Source of the DNA: an uncultured Oscillospiraceae bacterium
Lineage (GTDB): Bacteria; Bacillota; Clostridia; Oscillospirales; Acutalibacteraceae
NCBI GenBank assembly: GCA_900555805.1
Contig: USMJ01000007.1
Location: forward strand, 1-12,534
DNA length: 12,534 nt
Reading direction: 5' to 3'
The notes under the pieces are model-generated. The model was not told the origin of the DNA. It searched no databases and was given only the letters and a program-made list of their open reading frames with translations. Each line of letters begins with the position of its first letter. Position 1 is the first letter of the stretch. The translations under genes and the position numbers were made by a program. Positions 6,795 through 12,534 of the stretch are shown here, piece after piece.

Positions 6795-6834
6795 CTAAAC
6801 GCCGAAACCTTTCGGTTTCGGCGTTTAGTTTTTT
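6795..6834 (+). terminator. Plus-oriented intrinsic terminator downstream of htrA
   Basis: A perfect 15-bp stem (CTAAACGCCGAAACC at 6795-6809 with 6814-6828) closes a TTTC loop and is followed by six T's (6829-6834) on the plus strand. On the minus strand the hairpin is preceded by A's and followed by CCGCGTC, with no U-run. As written it should therefore stop plus-strand transcription, although every gene here is on the minus strand. It could still form the 3' hairpin of the htrA mRNA, 19 nt past that stop codon. Confidence 0.75.
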
Positions 6835-6853
6835 GAAATTTTATCTTATCTTC

Positions 6854-8500
6854 TTACTGTCCGAAAAACTGTTTGAAGAAGTCGTTCCATTCATCGTTCT
6901 GCGAGCCGGAGCCTGAGTTGTCCGATCCGCCGAACGGATTCATGTTGTTGCTTGTTGTCGTTTCGCTGTCCGTTGTGCTTGAGTTTGATCCTTTGTCTTC
7001 GACGAGGGTGACCGTCACGTCGAACTGTGTGACTTCATAGGTTCTTGCGCTTATGCGGCAGATTCCGAGCTTGATCTTGTCGCCGACCTTGGCGTTGTCG
7101 ATGATGTCAAGAAGCACGTCGGAGGACTTCATGTCCTTGCCGTTGACGGAGGTTATCATATCGCCGACCTTGACTTTGCTGTCGGCGAGCGAGCTGTCGT
7201 CCGAGATCGAAGCGATGATAAGCGAGCCCTTGGGCAGGTTTTTCATCTGAACGACCATGCTGTATGCCTGATAGTTCGTGACCTGCGCGTAGGAGATGCC
7301 GAGCTTCGGTCTGTTGGGAACATAGCCGTACGCTATAATGTCATCGACGACGGGCTTCGCTATCGCGATGGGGACCGCAAAGCCGATTCCCTCATAGTCC
7401 GTTGCGGCGATCTTCGATGAGTTGATACCGACGACCTGACCCGCCGCGTTGACGAGCGCGCCGCCCGAGTTACCGGGGCTGATAGCGGCTGTATGCTGGA
7501 TGACCTGCATTGTGTATTTCGATGAGATCGAACGGTCGAGAGCGGAAACTATACCGTTCGTGACCGAGCCGTAGTATTCCGAGCCGCCGGGGTTGCCGAT
7601 AGCGTAGACTTCTTCGGTGACTTCGAGAGCGCTCGAATCGCCGAATGTCGCCTTCTTAAGGCCTGTTTTCTTGATGCTCAGAACGCCGATATCCGTTCTC
7701 TCGTCGTAGCCGACTATTGTCGCGTCATAGACCGTTCCGTCTGCCATGAGTATGCCGCAGGAAGCTGTCGAACTGTCGGAAATGACGTGGGCGCAGGTGA
7801 TGATATATGTCAGATTGCCGGCGTCGTTCGTTCCCATGACGACGCCCGAGCCTTCGCCCGCGAGTTCGCCCTTTGAGTCGTAGACGACGATGCCGACGAC
7901 GCTGTCTCTCGCGTTCTTGACAGCCTCAAGGTTGGTTGTGCCTTCGCTGCTCTTTTTTGTTGTGTCAAGTACGACCTTAGCGCTGTCTGCCGTCGACTGG
8001 GTGTTTTCGCCGGAGGTGTTCGTGTTGGGCGAATTTCTCCTGCCGATAGCCGTTCCTATTCCGATGGAGGCGACTATGACAAAGACCGCGAGGAGGGCGG
8101 CTAAGACTTTTTTGCCGGCGCCGCTTTTCTTGGGTGGCTTGGCGGCGTTGTTATAGTTGCTGCTGTAGTTGTTATAGCCGCTGTATCCGCCGTTCGGGTT
8201 TGCGTAGTTACTGCCGCTGTTATAATTTTGGTTCTGAACATAAGGGTTGTTCTGATAGGTACCCGAGCCGTTGTTCTGATACGGACTTTGCTGATAGCCC
8301 GCGTCATTCTGCTGCGAGCAGTCGTAGCCGTTTGTGTATTCGGGTTCCTGCTTCGCTTCTTCGTTATCCTGAGAAACGTGTTCGCTCCGAGGAGCGTCGT
8401 TCACCTCGCGATCGGACTCGGCGTACTGAGAATATTCGTCTCTGTTCTGTTCGCCGTTATTATCCTGATCAAGGGAATTTTGGTTTTTGAATTCATCCAT
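6854..8500 (-). CDS. Membrane-anchored HtrA/DegP-like serine protease with PDZ domain
   Basis: A 548-residue trypsin-like protease of the HtrA (S1C) family. Residues 1-125 are a cytoplasmic low-complexity region, first acidic and then rich in Asn, Gln, Tyr, Gly and Ser. A single transmembrane helix (KKVLAALLAVFVIVASIGIGTAIG) spans about 130-153, so the catalytic part faces outward. The triad is His238 (TCAHVISD), Asp270 (DERTDIGVL) and Ser345 (GNSGGAL). A PDZ domain follows at about 397-500 (LGISYAQV...VGDMITSVNGKDM). The tail is Ser/Thr/Asn-rich and ends in WNDFFKQFFGQ. Family members degrade or chaperone misfolded exported proteins. The gene follows a two-component system, as in other Firmicutes where htrA belongs to envelope-stress regulons. 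The ATG at 8500 has AAAGGA (8511-8516) 10 nt upstream; the in-frame TTG at 8533 is less likely. Confidence 0.94.
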   Translation of the reverse strand: MDEFKNQNSLDQDNNGEQNRDEYSQYAESDREVNDAPRSEHVSQDNEEAKQEPEYTNGYDCSQQNDAGYQQSPYQNNGSGTYQNNPYVQNQNYNSGSNYANPNGGYSGYNNYSSNYNNAAKPPKKSGAGKKVLAALLAVFVIVASIGIGTAIGRRNSPNTNTSGENTQSTADSAKVVLDTTKKSSEGTTNLEAVKNARDSVVGIVVYDSKGELAGEGSGVVMGTNDAGNLTYIITCAHVISDSSTASCGILMADGTVYDATIVGYDERTDIGVLSIKKTGLKKATFGDSSALEVTEEVYAIGNPGGSEYYGSVTNGIVSALDRSISSKYTMQVIQHTAAISPGNSGGALVNAAGQVVGINSSKIAATDYEGIGFAVPIAIAKPVVDDIIAYGYVPNRPKLGISYAQVTNYQAYSMVVQMKNLPKGSLIIASISDDSSLADSKVKVGDMITSVNGKDMKSSDVLLDIIDNAKVGDKIKLGICRISARTYEVTQFDVTVTLVEDKGSNSSTTDSETTTSNNMNPFGGSDNSGSGSQNDEWNDFFKQFFGQ

Positions 8501-8566
8501 AAGTGATCGTTCCTTTCTTCCTTCTTTGTGCAATATATTAAATCGTTTTTTTCATAATCATAAATC

Positions 8567-8579
8567 ACTTAAATTAAGT
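8567..8579. repeat. 13-bp palindrome in the htrA upstream region
   Basis: ACTTAA-A-TTAAGT is a perfect inverted repeat around a single central base. It lies directly upstream of the candidate -10 box at 8557-8562, where a transcription factor could touch RNA polymerase. It could also be chance in AT-rich DNA. Confidence 0.35.
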
Positions 8580-8612
8580 TTTTTTAAACAATGAAAAGTC
8601 TGTTTTCACGGA

Positions 8613-8631
8613 TTTTGTCATTTTTTTGTTA
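8613..8631. repeat. Direct repeat TTTTGTCA/TTTTGTTA with 11-bp period
   Basis: Two 8-bp copies differing at one base start at 8613 and 8624, one helical turn apart. OmpR/PhoB-family regulators often bind tandem half-sites with a 10-11 bp period, and such a regulator is encoded at 10235-10924. This is a candidate operator; the link is inferred. T-rich background raises the chance of coincidence. Confidence 0.3.
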
Positions 8632-8648
8632 AAATCTTTGATTTTTCT

Positions 8649-8689
8649 GACTTAGCTCGCTAAATCGATAAAATTATGCATGATTTTAT
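8649..8689. repeat. Two adjacent palindromes between the kinase stop codon and htrA
   Basis: At 8649-8666, GACTTAGC-TC-GCTAAATC is an imperfect palindrome with one mismatch per arm. At 8668-8689, ATAAAATTATGCATGATTTTAT is a near-perfect 22-bp palindrome centred on TGCA. They lie 10-50 bp past the kinase stop codon. They may be operators or weak RNA structure; neither is followed by a T-run on the minus strand as a standard terminator would be. Confidence 0.4.
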
Positions 8690-8699
8690 TAAATCGGCC

Positions 8700-10160
8700 T
8701 TATTTGTAGTCCGGTATAGTGAAGGTGAATTCGGTATATTCGCCTTTCTTGCTGTCGGCTTTTATTACGCCGTCATGCATATTGACGATCGTCTTGACTA
8801 TATAAAGTCCGAGACCGACGCCCTTGACGTCGAAGCTTCTCGACTGGTCGACTTTATAGAAGCGCTCGAAAATTCTCGATATCTCATCGTCGGAAATTCC
8901 CTGACCGCTGTTTCTTATCGTTATCGTCGTCGCGTCGTTTTCATACTTTCCGAAGAAAGTTATCGTTCCGCCCTCAGGCGTGAACTTCACGGCGTTGTCG
9001 AGCAGGTTATATATGACCTGATGAAGAAGATCTCTGTCGGCGTATATCTTAAGATCGCTCATGTCCTCAAGTCCGTCGACGTTTATCTTCTTTTCGTTAA
9101 GTCTCTGCTCCATGGAGAGCAGAACCTCTATTATCTGTGACGATACGTTATACTTGTTCGGCTTTATGCTGATCTCGCCCGATTCGATCTTCGAGAGATT
9201 GAGCATGGCGACAACGAGCCTTGAAAGTCTCTTGACCTCGTTTGAAACCGTGCGTAAATATTCTTCCTCTTTCTCTTTCGGGATAGTTCCGTCGAGGATT
9301 CCGTCGACGAAGCCGCCTATGGTCGTCATGGGCGTCTTAAGCTCATGCGAAACGTTCGCCACGAAGCTCTTCTTCGCCTTGTCGTCTATCGCCAGCTCGT
9401 CAACCATCTTGTTCATAGCTTCCGCCATGTTCACCATTTCCTGACTCGAGCCCTCGGCGTTGACATGATATGTGAAGTCGCCTTTTGCGTACCGCGAAGT
9501 CGCTTCTATCATGTCGCCTATCGGCTTAGTTATCCTGCGCGAATAGAAATAGATGATTATATACGCCACGAGCAGAGCCACAAGGAAAGCGTAGAAAACC
9601 ATCTTGAACATGGAGCCAACATACGGCAGAAGACCCTGAACCGCGTCCTCTACGGCGAAAACTTCTCCGACGACCGTGCCCGCGTACACAATAGGCATAG
9701 CGACGACGAAGCTGTCGCGGATATTGTCGTCGAGACTTCTGAAGCTTGAAAACCGCTCGAGTCTCGCCCTCTCGACAAGATCGGCGCTTATCTCTATCGC
9801 CGAATGCTTGGGGCAGACTCTGCCGTTGGTCTCGAGGAACTCCTTGCAGACGATTATCTTTCCCGAGGTGTCGCAGATGAAATAGTCAGCCTCCGTCGCC
9901 TCGGATATCGTCTGGATGTCGTTGCCGAGAAGCAGGGTACTAAGATCGTCCTCCTGCCTGTAGACAGCGTTGATATAGTCGGTGGCGATGCTCTCACTGT
10001 TGTCGTTGAGCATATCCATCTTCTCGTTCCACCAATGCATGGTTATCATCGCTATCGTCATAAGTCCGAAAACGATGAACGCCGCCATAATGACCAAGCC
10101 GCTGACGATATAAAATCTCAAGAAAAACAGATTTTTCTTCTTTTTAGTTCGCTTTTCCAT
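8700..10160 (-). CDS. Two-component sensor histidine kinase (HAMP, HisKA, HATPase)
   Basis: A 486-residue membrane kinase. TM1 is at about 17-40 and TM2 at about 184-206, flanking an extracytoplasmic sensor of about 143 residues with a PAS/Cache-like look (ADYFICDTSGKIIV near 91-104). HAMP covers about 207-258 and is followed directly by HisKA, with no PAS domain between. The H-box is SHELKTP with phospho-acceptor His272, the N-box is NLLDNAVKF (385-393), the G1 box is NSGQG (417-421), the F-box is IFERFY and the G2 box is GVGLGL (447-452). G1 has Asn where Asp is commoner, a substitution seen in other working kinases. The sensor carries Cys96, Cys105, Cys116 and His119. Its partner should be the response regulator encoded just upstream. 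The signal is unknown; the htrA gene downstream suggests envelope stress. GAGGAA (10167-10172) is 6 nt from the ATG. Confidence 0.95.
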   Translation of the reverse strand: MEKRTKKKKNLFFLRFYIVSGLVIMAAFIVFGLMTIAMITMHWWNEKMDMLNDNSESIATDYINAVYRQEDDLSTLLLGNDIQTISEATEADYFICDTSGKIIVCKEFLETNGRVCPKHSAIEISADLVERARLERFSSFRSLDDNIRDSFVVAMPIVYAGTVVGEVFAVEDAVQGLLPYVGSMFKMVFYAFLVALLVAYIIIYFYSRRITKPIGDMIEATSRYAKGDFTYHVNAEGSSQEMVNMAEAMNKMVDELAIDDKAKKSFVANVSHELKTPMTTIGGFVDGILDGTIPKEKEEEYLRTVSNEVKRLSRLVVAMLNLSKIESGEISIKPNKYNVSSQIIEVLLSMEQRLNEKKINVDGLEDMSDLKIYADRDLLHQVIYNLLDNAVKFTPEGGTITFFGKYENDATTITIRNSGQGISDDEISRIFERFYKVDQSRSFDVKGVGLGLYIVKTIVNMHDGVIKADSKKGEYTEFTFTIPDYK

Positions 10161-10195
10161 ATTTTATTCCTCTGTTTTAATAGAATAATGCGACT

Positions 10196-10223
10196 GTGAC
10201 GCAGAGCTTTCACTCCGCGTCAC
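10196..10223 (-). repeat. Inverted repeat (hairpin) between response regulator and kinase genes
   Basis: On the minus strand GTGACGCGGAG pairs with CTCTGCGTCAC across a 6-nt loop: an 11-bp stem with one G-U pair. It begins 11 nt past the regulator stop codon and ends 35 nt before the kinase ATG. No T-run follows, so a full terminator is unlikely. It could stabilise the regulator end of a processed transcript or lower kinase expression relative to regulator. Confidence 0.6.
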
Positions 10224-10234
10224 AAGAGAGACCG

Positions 10235-10924
10235 TTAGTCCTTAGTTTCAAACTTATAGCCTACGCCCCAGACGGTGCGAAGCTCCCACTTATCCGAAAC
10301 GCCCTCGAGCTTTTCACGAAGTCTCTTGACATGAACGTCGACCGTTCTTGAGTCGCCGTAGTAGTCAAAGCCCCAAACTTCGTCAAGAAGCTGGTCTCTT
10401 GTGAAAACTCTGTTTGGGTTTTTGGCGAGGTGGAAAATAAGTTCCATCTCTTTGGGCGGTGTGTCGATCTGTTTTCCGTTGACCTTAAGCTCATAGTTTG
10501 TCAGGTTGATGGAAAGCTTATCGTAGTGAACTTCCTTGACCTCATCGACGGGGTTCTTGGCGGCTCGGCGAAGAACGGCCTTGACTCTCGCGATGATCTC
10601 CTTTGTGTCGAACGGCTTGACGACATAATCGTCCGCGCCCAGCTCAAGGCCGAGCACCTTATCGAAAACCTCACCCTTAGCCGTAAGCATGATTATCGGG
10701 TTATCGGAAAACTTTCTTATTTCTCTGCAAACCTGCCAGCCGTCAAGTCTGGGCAGCATTATGTCAAGAAGAACGAGATCCGGCGATTCCTCCTGGAATG
10801 TCGTCACCGCCGTCACGCCGTCATTGGCGATAACGACCGTGTAGCCCTCTTTTTCAAGATATAGTCTCAACAATTCACAAATGTTAAGGTCGTCGTCCAC
10901 GACGAGAATTTTTGCTGAACTCAT
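10235..10924 (-). CDS. OmpR/PhoB-family response regulator
   Basis: A 229-residue DNA-binding response regulator. The receiver domain (about 4-120) has the acidic cluster VVDDD (Asp10-12), phospho-acceptor Asp54 in LLDIMLP, Thr81 in MLTAKG and Lys103 in VVKPFD. A winged-helix effector domain (about 133-227) carries RTVDVHVKRLREKL (recognition helix) and the terminal hairpin VWGVGYKFE. Phosphorylation by the kinase encoded at 8700-10160 should drive dimerisation and binding to tandem promoter half-sites. The neighbouring htrA is a natural candidate target. There are two in-frame ATGs. AGGAGG (10932-10937) is 1 nt from the first (10930) and 7 nt from the second (10924), so I use the second. Regulator and kinase are 74 nt apart and are probably co-transcribed. 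Confidence 0.96.
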   Translation of the reverse strand: MSSAKILVVDDDLNICELLRLYLEKEGYTVVIANDGVTAVTTFQEESPDLVLLDIMLPRLDGWQVCREIRKFSDNPIIMLTAKGEVFDKVLGLELGADDYVVKPFDTKEIIARVKAVLRRAAKNPVDEVKEVHYDKLSINLTNYELKVNGKQIDTPPKEMELIFHLAKNPNRVFTRDQLLDEVWGFDYYGDSRTVDVHVKRLREKLEGVSDKWELRTVWGVGYKFETKD

Positions 10925-10931
10925 GTTCATT

Positions 10932-10937
10932 CCTCCT
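10932..10937 (-). promoter_or_regulatory. Ribosome binding site deciding the response regulator start
   Basis: A full AGGAGG sits 7 nt before the ATG at 10924. The ATG at 10930 directly abuts it (1 nt), too close for initiation. Confidence 0.7.
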
Positions 10938-11005
10938 TTTGCGTTAACATTATAAACATATTATATAAACTATTTTTCCCGCAGATATTAACTTTTTTAA
11001 AATTT
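10938..11005 (-). promoter_or_regulatory. AT-rich promoter region of the two-component operon
   Basis: Between argS and the regulator gene the minus strand contains two TATAAT boxes (10965-10960 and 10954-10949). It also has a GTTTATA direct repeat with a 13-bp period (10970-10964 and 10957-10951). No good -35 hexamer stands 17 bp before either box. No hairpin with a T-run follows argS, so read-through from argS is possible too. The repeat could be an autoregulatory site; that is inference. Confidence 0.4.
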
Positions 11006-12534
11006 TCACATCTTTTCGGGAGCGTCTATCTTAAGCATCTTCAAAACGTTTCTTATCGTGTCCTTGACGCAGACGCAAAGATAAAGTCTCGCCTGCATAA
11101 GGTCATGATCTTCAACGCCGACTCGGCAGGCGTTATAGAACTTATGGAAGCAGGTCGCAAGGTCGATAACATAGTGAGTGACCTTAGCCGGGTCGTAGTT
11201 CTTGGCGGCGTTCACTATAACGTCCGTCAGAGAAGAAAGATGGCGGATAAGCTCTCTTTCTTCGTCCTCTTTAAGAAGCTCGAGCTGTTCTCTTGAACAT
11301 TCCTCGGGCGTTACGCCCTTTTCCTCGAGCTTTCTGAGTATGCTGCAAATTCTTGCGTGAGCATACTGGCAGTAGTAGACGGGGTTCTGTGAGCTTTGCT
11401 CGACGGCGAGGTCGAGGTCGAAGTCCATCGTCGAGCCCGCCTCTCTCATGTTGAACAGGAAGCGCACCGCGTCTATCGGTACCTCGTCAAGAAGATCGAC
11501 CAAGGTTATGGCTTTGCCCGTCCTCTTGCTCATCTTGACGGGCTCGCCGTCCTTGACAAGTCTGACAAGCTGCATGAGAACGACGTCGAGCCTGCGCGGA
11601 TCTATGCCGACGGCTTCCATAGCGCCCTTCATTCTCGCGACGTGGCCGTGGTGGTCGGCGCCCCAGATGTTGATGACCTTATCGAAGCCGCGGACCTCGA
11701 ACTTGTTGCGGTGGTAGGCGATGTCGCCGGCGAGATAGGTGTAGAAGCCGTTGGCGCGGCGCAGCACGTCGTCCTTCAGGCCGAGCTTGTCGATATCCTC
11801 GTCCTTCTTGCCCTGCTTGCGGTACTGGTCGCGCATGATCTCCGCGGTCTTGACCCAGAGCGCGCCGTCCTTTTCATAGGTCCAGCCGAGGTCGGTGAGC
11901 TTTTTCGCCGTGTCGGCGACAAAGCCGGACTCGTGCAGGGAGGACTCGAAGAACCATTCGTCGAACTTGATGCCGTAGCGCTCAAGGTCGCTCTTCATCT
12001 TGGGGATGTTGCGGTCGAGGCCGAAGCGCGCCATATCGGCGTGGCGCTCCGCCTCAGTCTTGTCCAGATAGCTCTCGCCGTGCTCGGCGTAGAACGCCTG
12101 CGCAAGCTCCTTGATGTCGTCGCCGTGGTAGCCGTCCTCGGGGAACTCGACGGCGTCCTCGCCCTTGATGAGCTGGAAGTAGCGGGCCTCGATGCTCTTG
12201 GCGAACTTTTCGATCTGGTTGCCGAAGTCGTTGACATAGAACTCACGCCACACGTTCGCGCCGGACCAGTCGAGCACGCTCGCGAGCGTGTCGCCGAGCA
12301 CGCCGCCGCGGGCGTTGCCCATGTGCATGGGGCCGGTGGGGTTGGCGGAGACGAACTCGACCATGTACTTCTTGCCCTTGAGGCCCTCGCCGCGGCCGTA
12401 GGCGTCCGCCTCGCGCTCCACGTCCTCAACGACGTCGGCGTACCACTTTTCGCCGAGACGGAAGTTCAGGAAGCCGGGGCCGGCGATCTCAACAGAAGTA
12501 AAGTAGGTGCCGTCGAGCTTCATGTCCTGGGTGA
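11006..12534 (-). CDS. argS: Arginyl-tRNA synthetase, 5' end cut by the window
   Basis: 509 codons of a class I synthetase that charges tRNA-Arg with arginine in the cytosol. The gene enters at the right edge without its start; the reading frame is open to base 12534 (TQD before MKLDG). By family length, about 45-70 N-terminal residues are missing. AGPGFLNFRL closes the N-terminal Add1 domain. The ATP-binding HIGH motif appears as HMGN in NPTGPMHMGNARGG, and the KMSKS motif is KMSKR in GEPVKMSKRTGKAI. WGADHHGHVARMKGAM is the conserved core, and the C-terminus has the DALR anticodon-binding domain (YCQYAHARICSILR, FHKFYNACRV). The first part of the visible gene (11641-12534) is about 65% GC with CGC/CTC/CTG codons. 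The last third is about 50-55% GC and uses AGA, ATA and CTT like its neighbours. No frameshift is seen. Confidence 0.97.
   Translation of the reverse strand, partial: TQDMKLDGTYFTSVEIAGPGFLNFRLGEKWYADVVEDVEREADAYGRGEGLKGKKYMVEFVSANPTGPMHMGNARGGVLGDTLASVLDWSGANVWREFYVNDFGNQIEKFAKSIEARYFQLIKGEDAVEFPEDGYHGDDIKELAQAFYAEHGESYLDKTEAERHADMARFGLDRNIPKMKSDLERYGIKFDEWFFESSLHESGFVADTAKKLTDLGWTYEKDGALWVKTAEIMRDQYRKQGKKDEDIDKLGLKDDVLRRANGFYTYLAGDIAYHRNKFEVRGFDKVINIWGADHHGHVARMKGAMEAVGIDPRRLDVVLMQLVRLVKDGEPVKMSKRTGKAITLVDLLDEVPIDAVRFLFNMREAGSTMDFDLDLAVEQSSQNPVYYCQYAHARICSILRKLEEKGVTPEECSREQLELLKEDEERELIRHLSSLTDVIVNAAKNYDPAKVTHYVIDLATCFHKFYNACRVGVEDHDLMQARLYLCVCVKDTIRNVLKMLKIDAPEKM

Larger units (their letters stand above)
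8501..8699 (-). promoter_or_regulatory. AT-rich control region upstream of htrA
   Basis: This gene-free 199-bp gap is about 25% GC, against about 50% for the flanking genes. On the minus strand TATGAT (8562-8557) is a candidate -10 box about 57 nt before the htrA ATG. The 17-bp-spaced -35 position is only an A-run, so the promoter may need an activator. The gap also holds the palindromes and the direct repeat listed separately. No clear terminator for the upstream kinase gene is present, so read-through into htrA is possible. Confidence 0.45.

Noticed and set aside
8501..8533. TTG start adding 11 residues to HtrA
   Set aside because: A rare start codon in an AT-rich leader. The ATG at 8500 has its own AAAGGA, and the extension codons overlap that ribosome binding site.
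8668..8689. The palindrome after the kinase gene as an intrinsic terminator
   Set aside because: The stem is almost all A-T, with a mismatch near the loop, and no T-run follows on the minus strand.
1..12534. CRISPR arrays, insertion sequences, tRNA/rRNA genes, toxin-antitoxin or phage-defence genes
   Set aside because: I looked for regularly spaced repeats, transposase-like ORFs with terminal inverted repeats, cloverleaf-like segments and small paired ORFs. None was found.

Overview
The window looks like a chromosomal segment from a Gram-positive, probably clostridial (Ruminococcaceae/Oscillospiraceae-like) gut bacterium. The evidence is a CDP-glycerol transferase next to a teichoic-acid-type ABC exporter, strong AAGGAG/AGGAGG ribosome binding sites, and a secreted multidomain protein built from C39-peptidase, ricin-lectin, Fn3 and Ig-like modules. 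The HMGN/KMSKR-type ArgS also fits. The phylum is an inference of moderate strength and the genus is not determined. All nine supported genes lie on the minus strand, so the window reads from right to left. Both end genes are cut by the window edges.

Right part (12534 to 8700): the 3' part of argS (arginyl-tRNA synthetase) comes first. It is followed by an OmpR/PhoB-type response regulator and a two-transmembrane HAMP/HisKA sensor kinase. A short gap with an 11-bp hairpin separates the regulator and kinase genes.

Middle part (8699 to 4444): a roughly 200-bp, very AT-rich control region with several palindromes and an 11-bp-period direct repeat precedes a membrane-anchored HtrA/DegP-like serine protease. 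The order regulator-kinase-HtrA suggests an envelope-stress module. Between htrA and the next gene are a perfect 15-bp hairpin followed by six T's on the plus strand, which is the wrong orientation for the flanking genes, and a C-rich stretch. The next gene is a large secreted protein with a papain-like C39 domain, a ricin-type lectin and cell-surface repeat domains. It ends at a classic intrinsic terminator.

Left part (4394 to 1): a strong promoter (TTGAAA, 17-bp spacer, extended TGC-TATACT) and a leader of about 177 nt with overlapping hairpins drive a tight operon. Its genes are an ABC ATPase (TagH/Wzt-like), a CDP-glycerol glycerophosphotransferase, a family 2 glycosyltransferase, an ABC-2 permease (TagG/Wzm-like) and a UDPGP-family nucleotidyltransferase, which runs off the window. 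Together they would make, activate sugar for, and export a glycerol-phosphate-containing surface polymer.

I found no tRNA, rRNA, CRISPR array, insertion sequence or recognisable defence system. The most noteworthy signals are the plus-oriented terminator with its C-rich upstream stretch (possible small RNA), the structured operon leader, the composition step inside argS, and the mosaic secreted protein.
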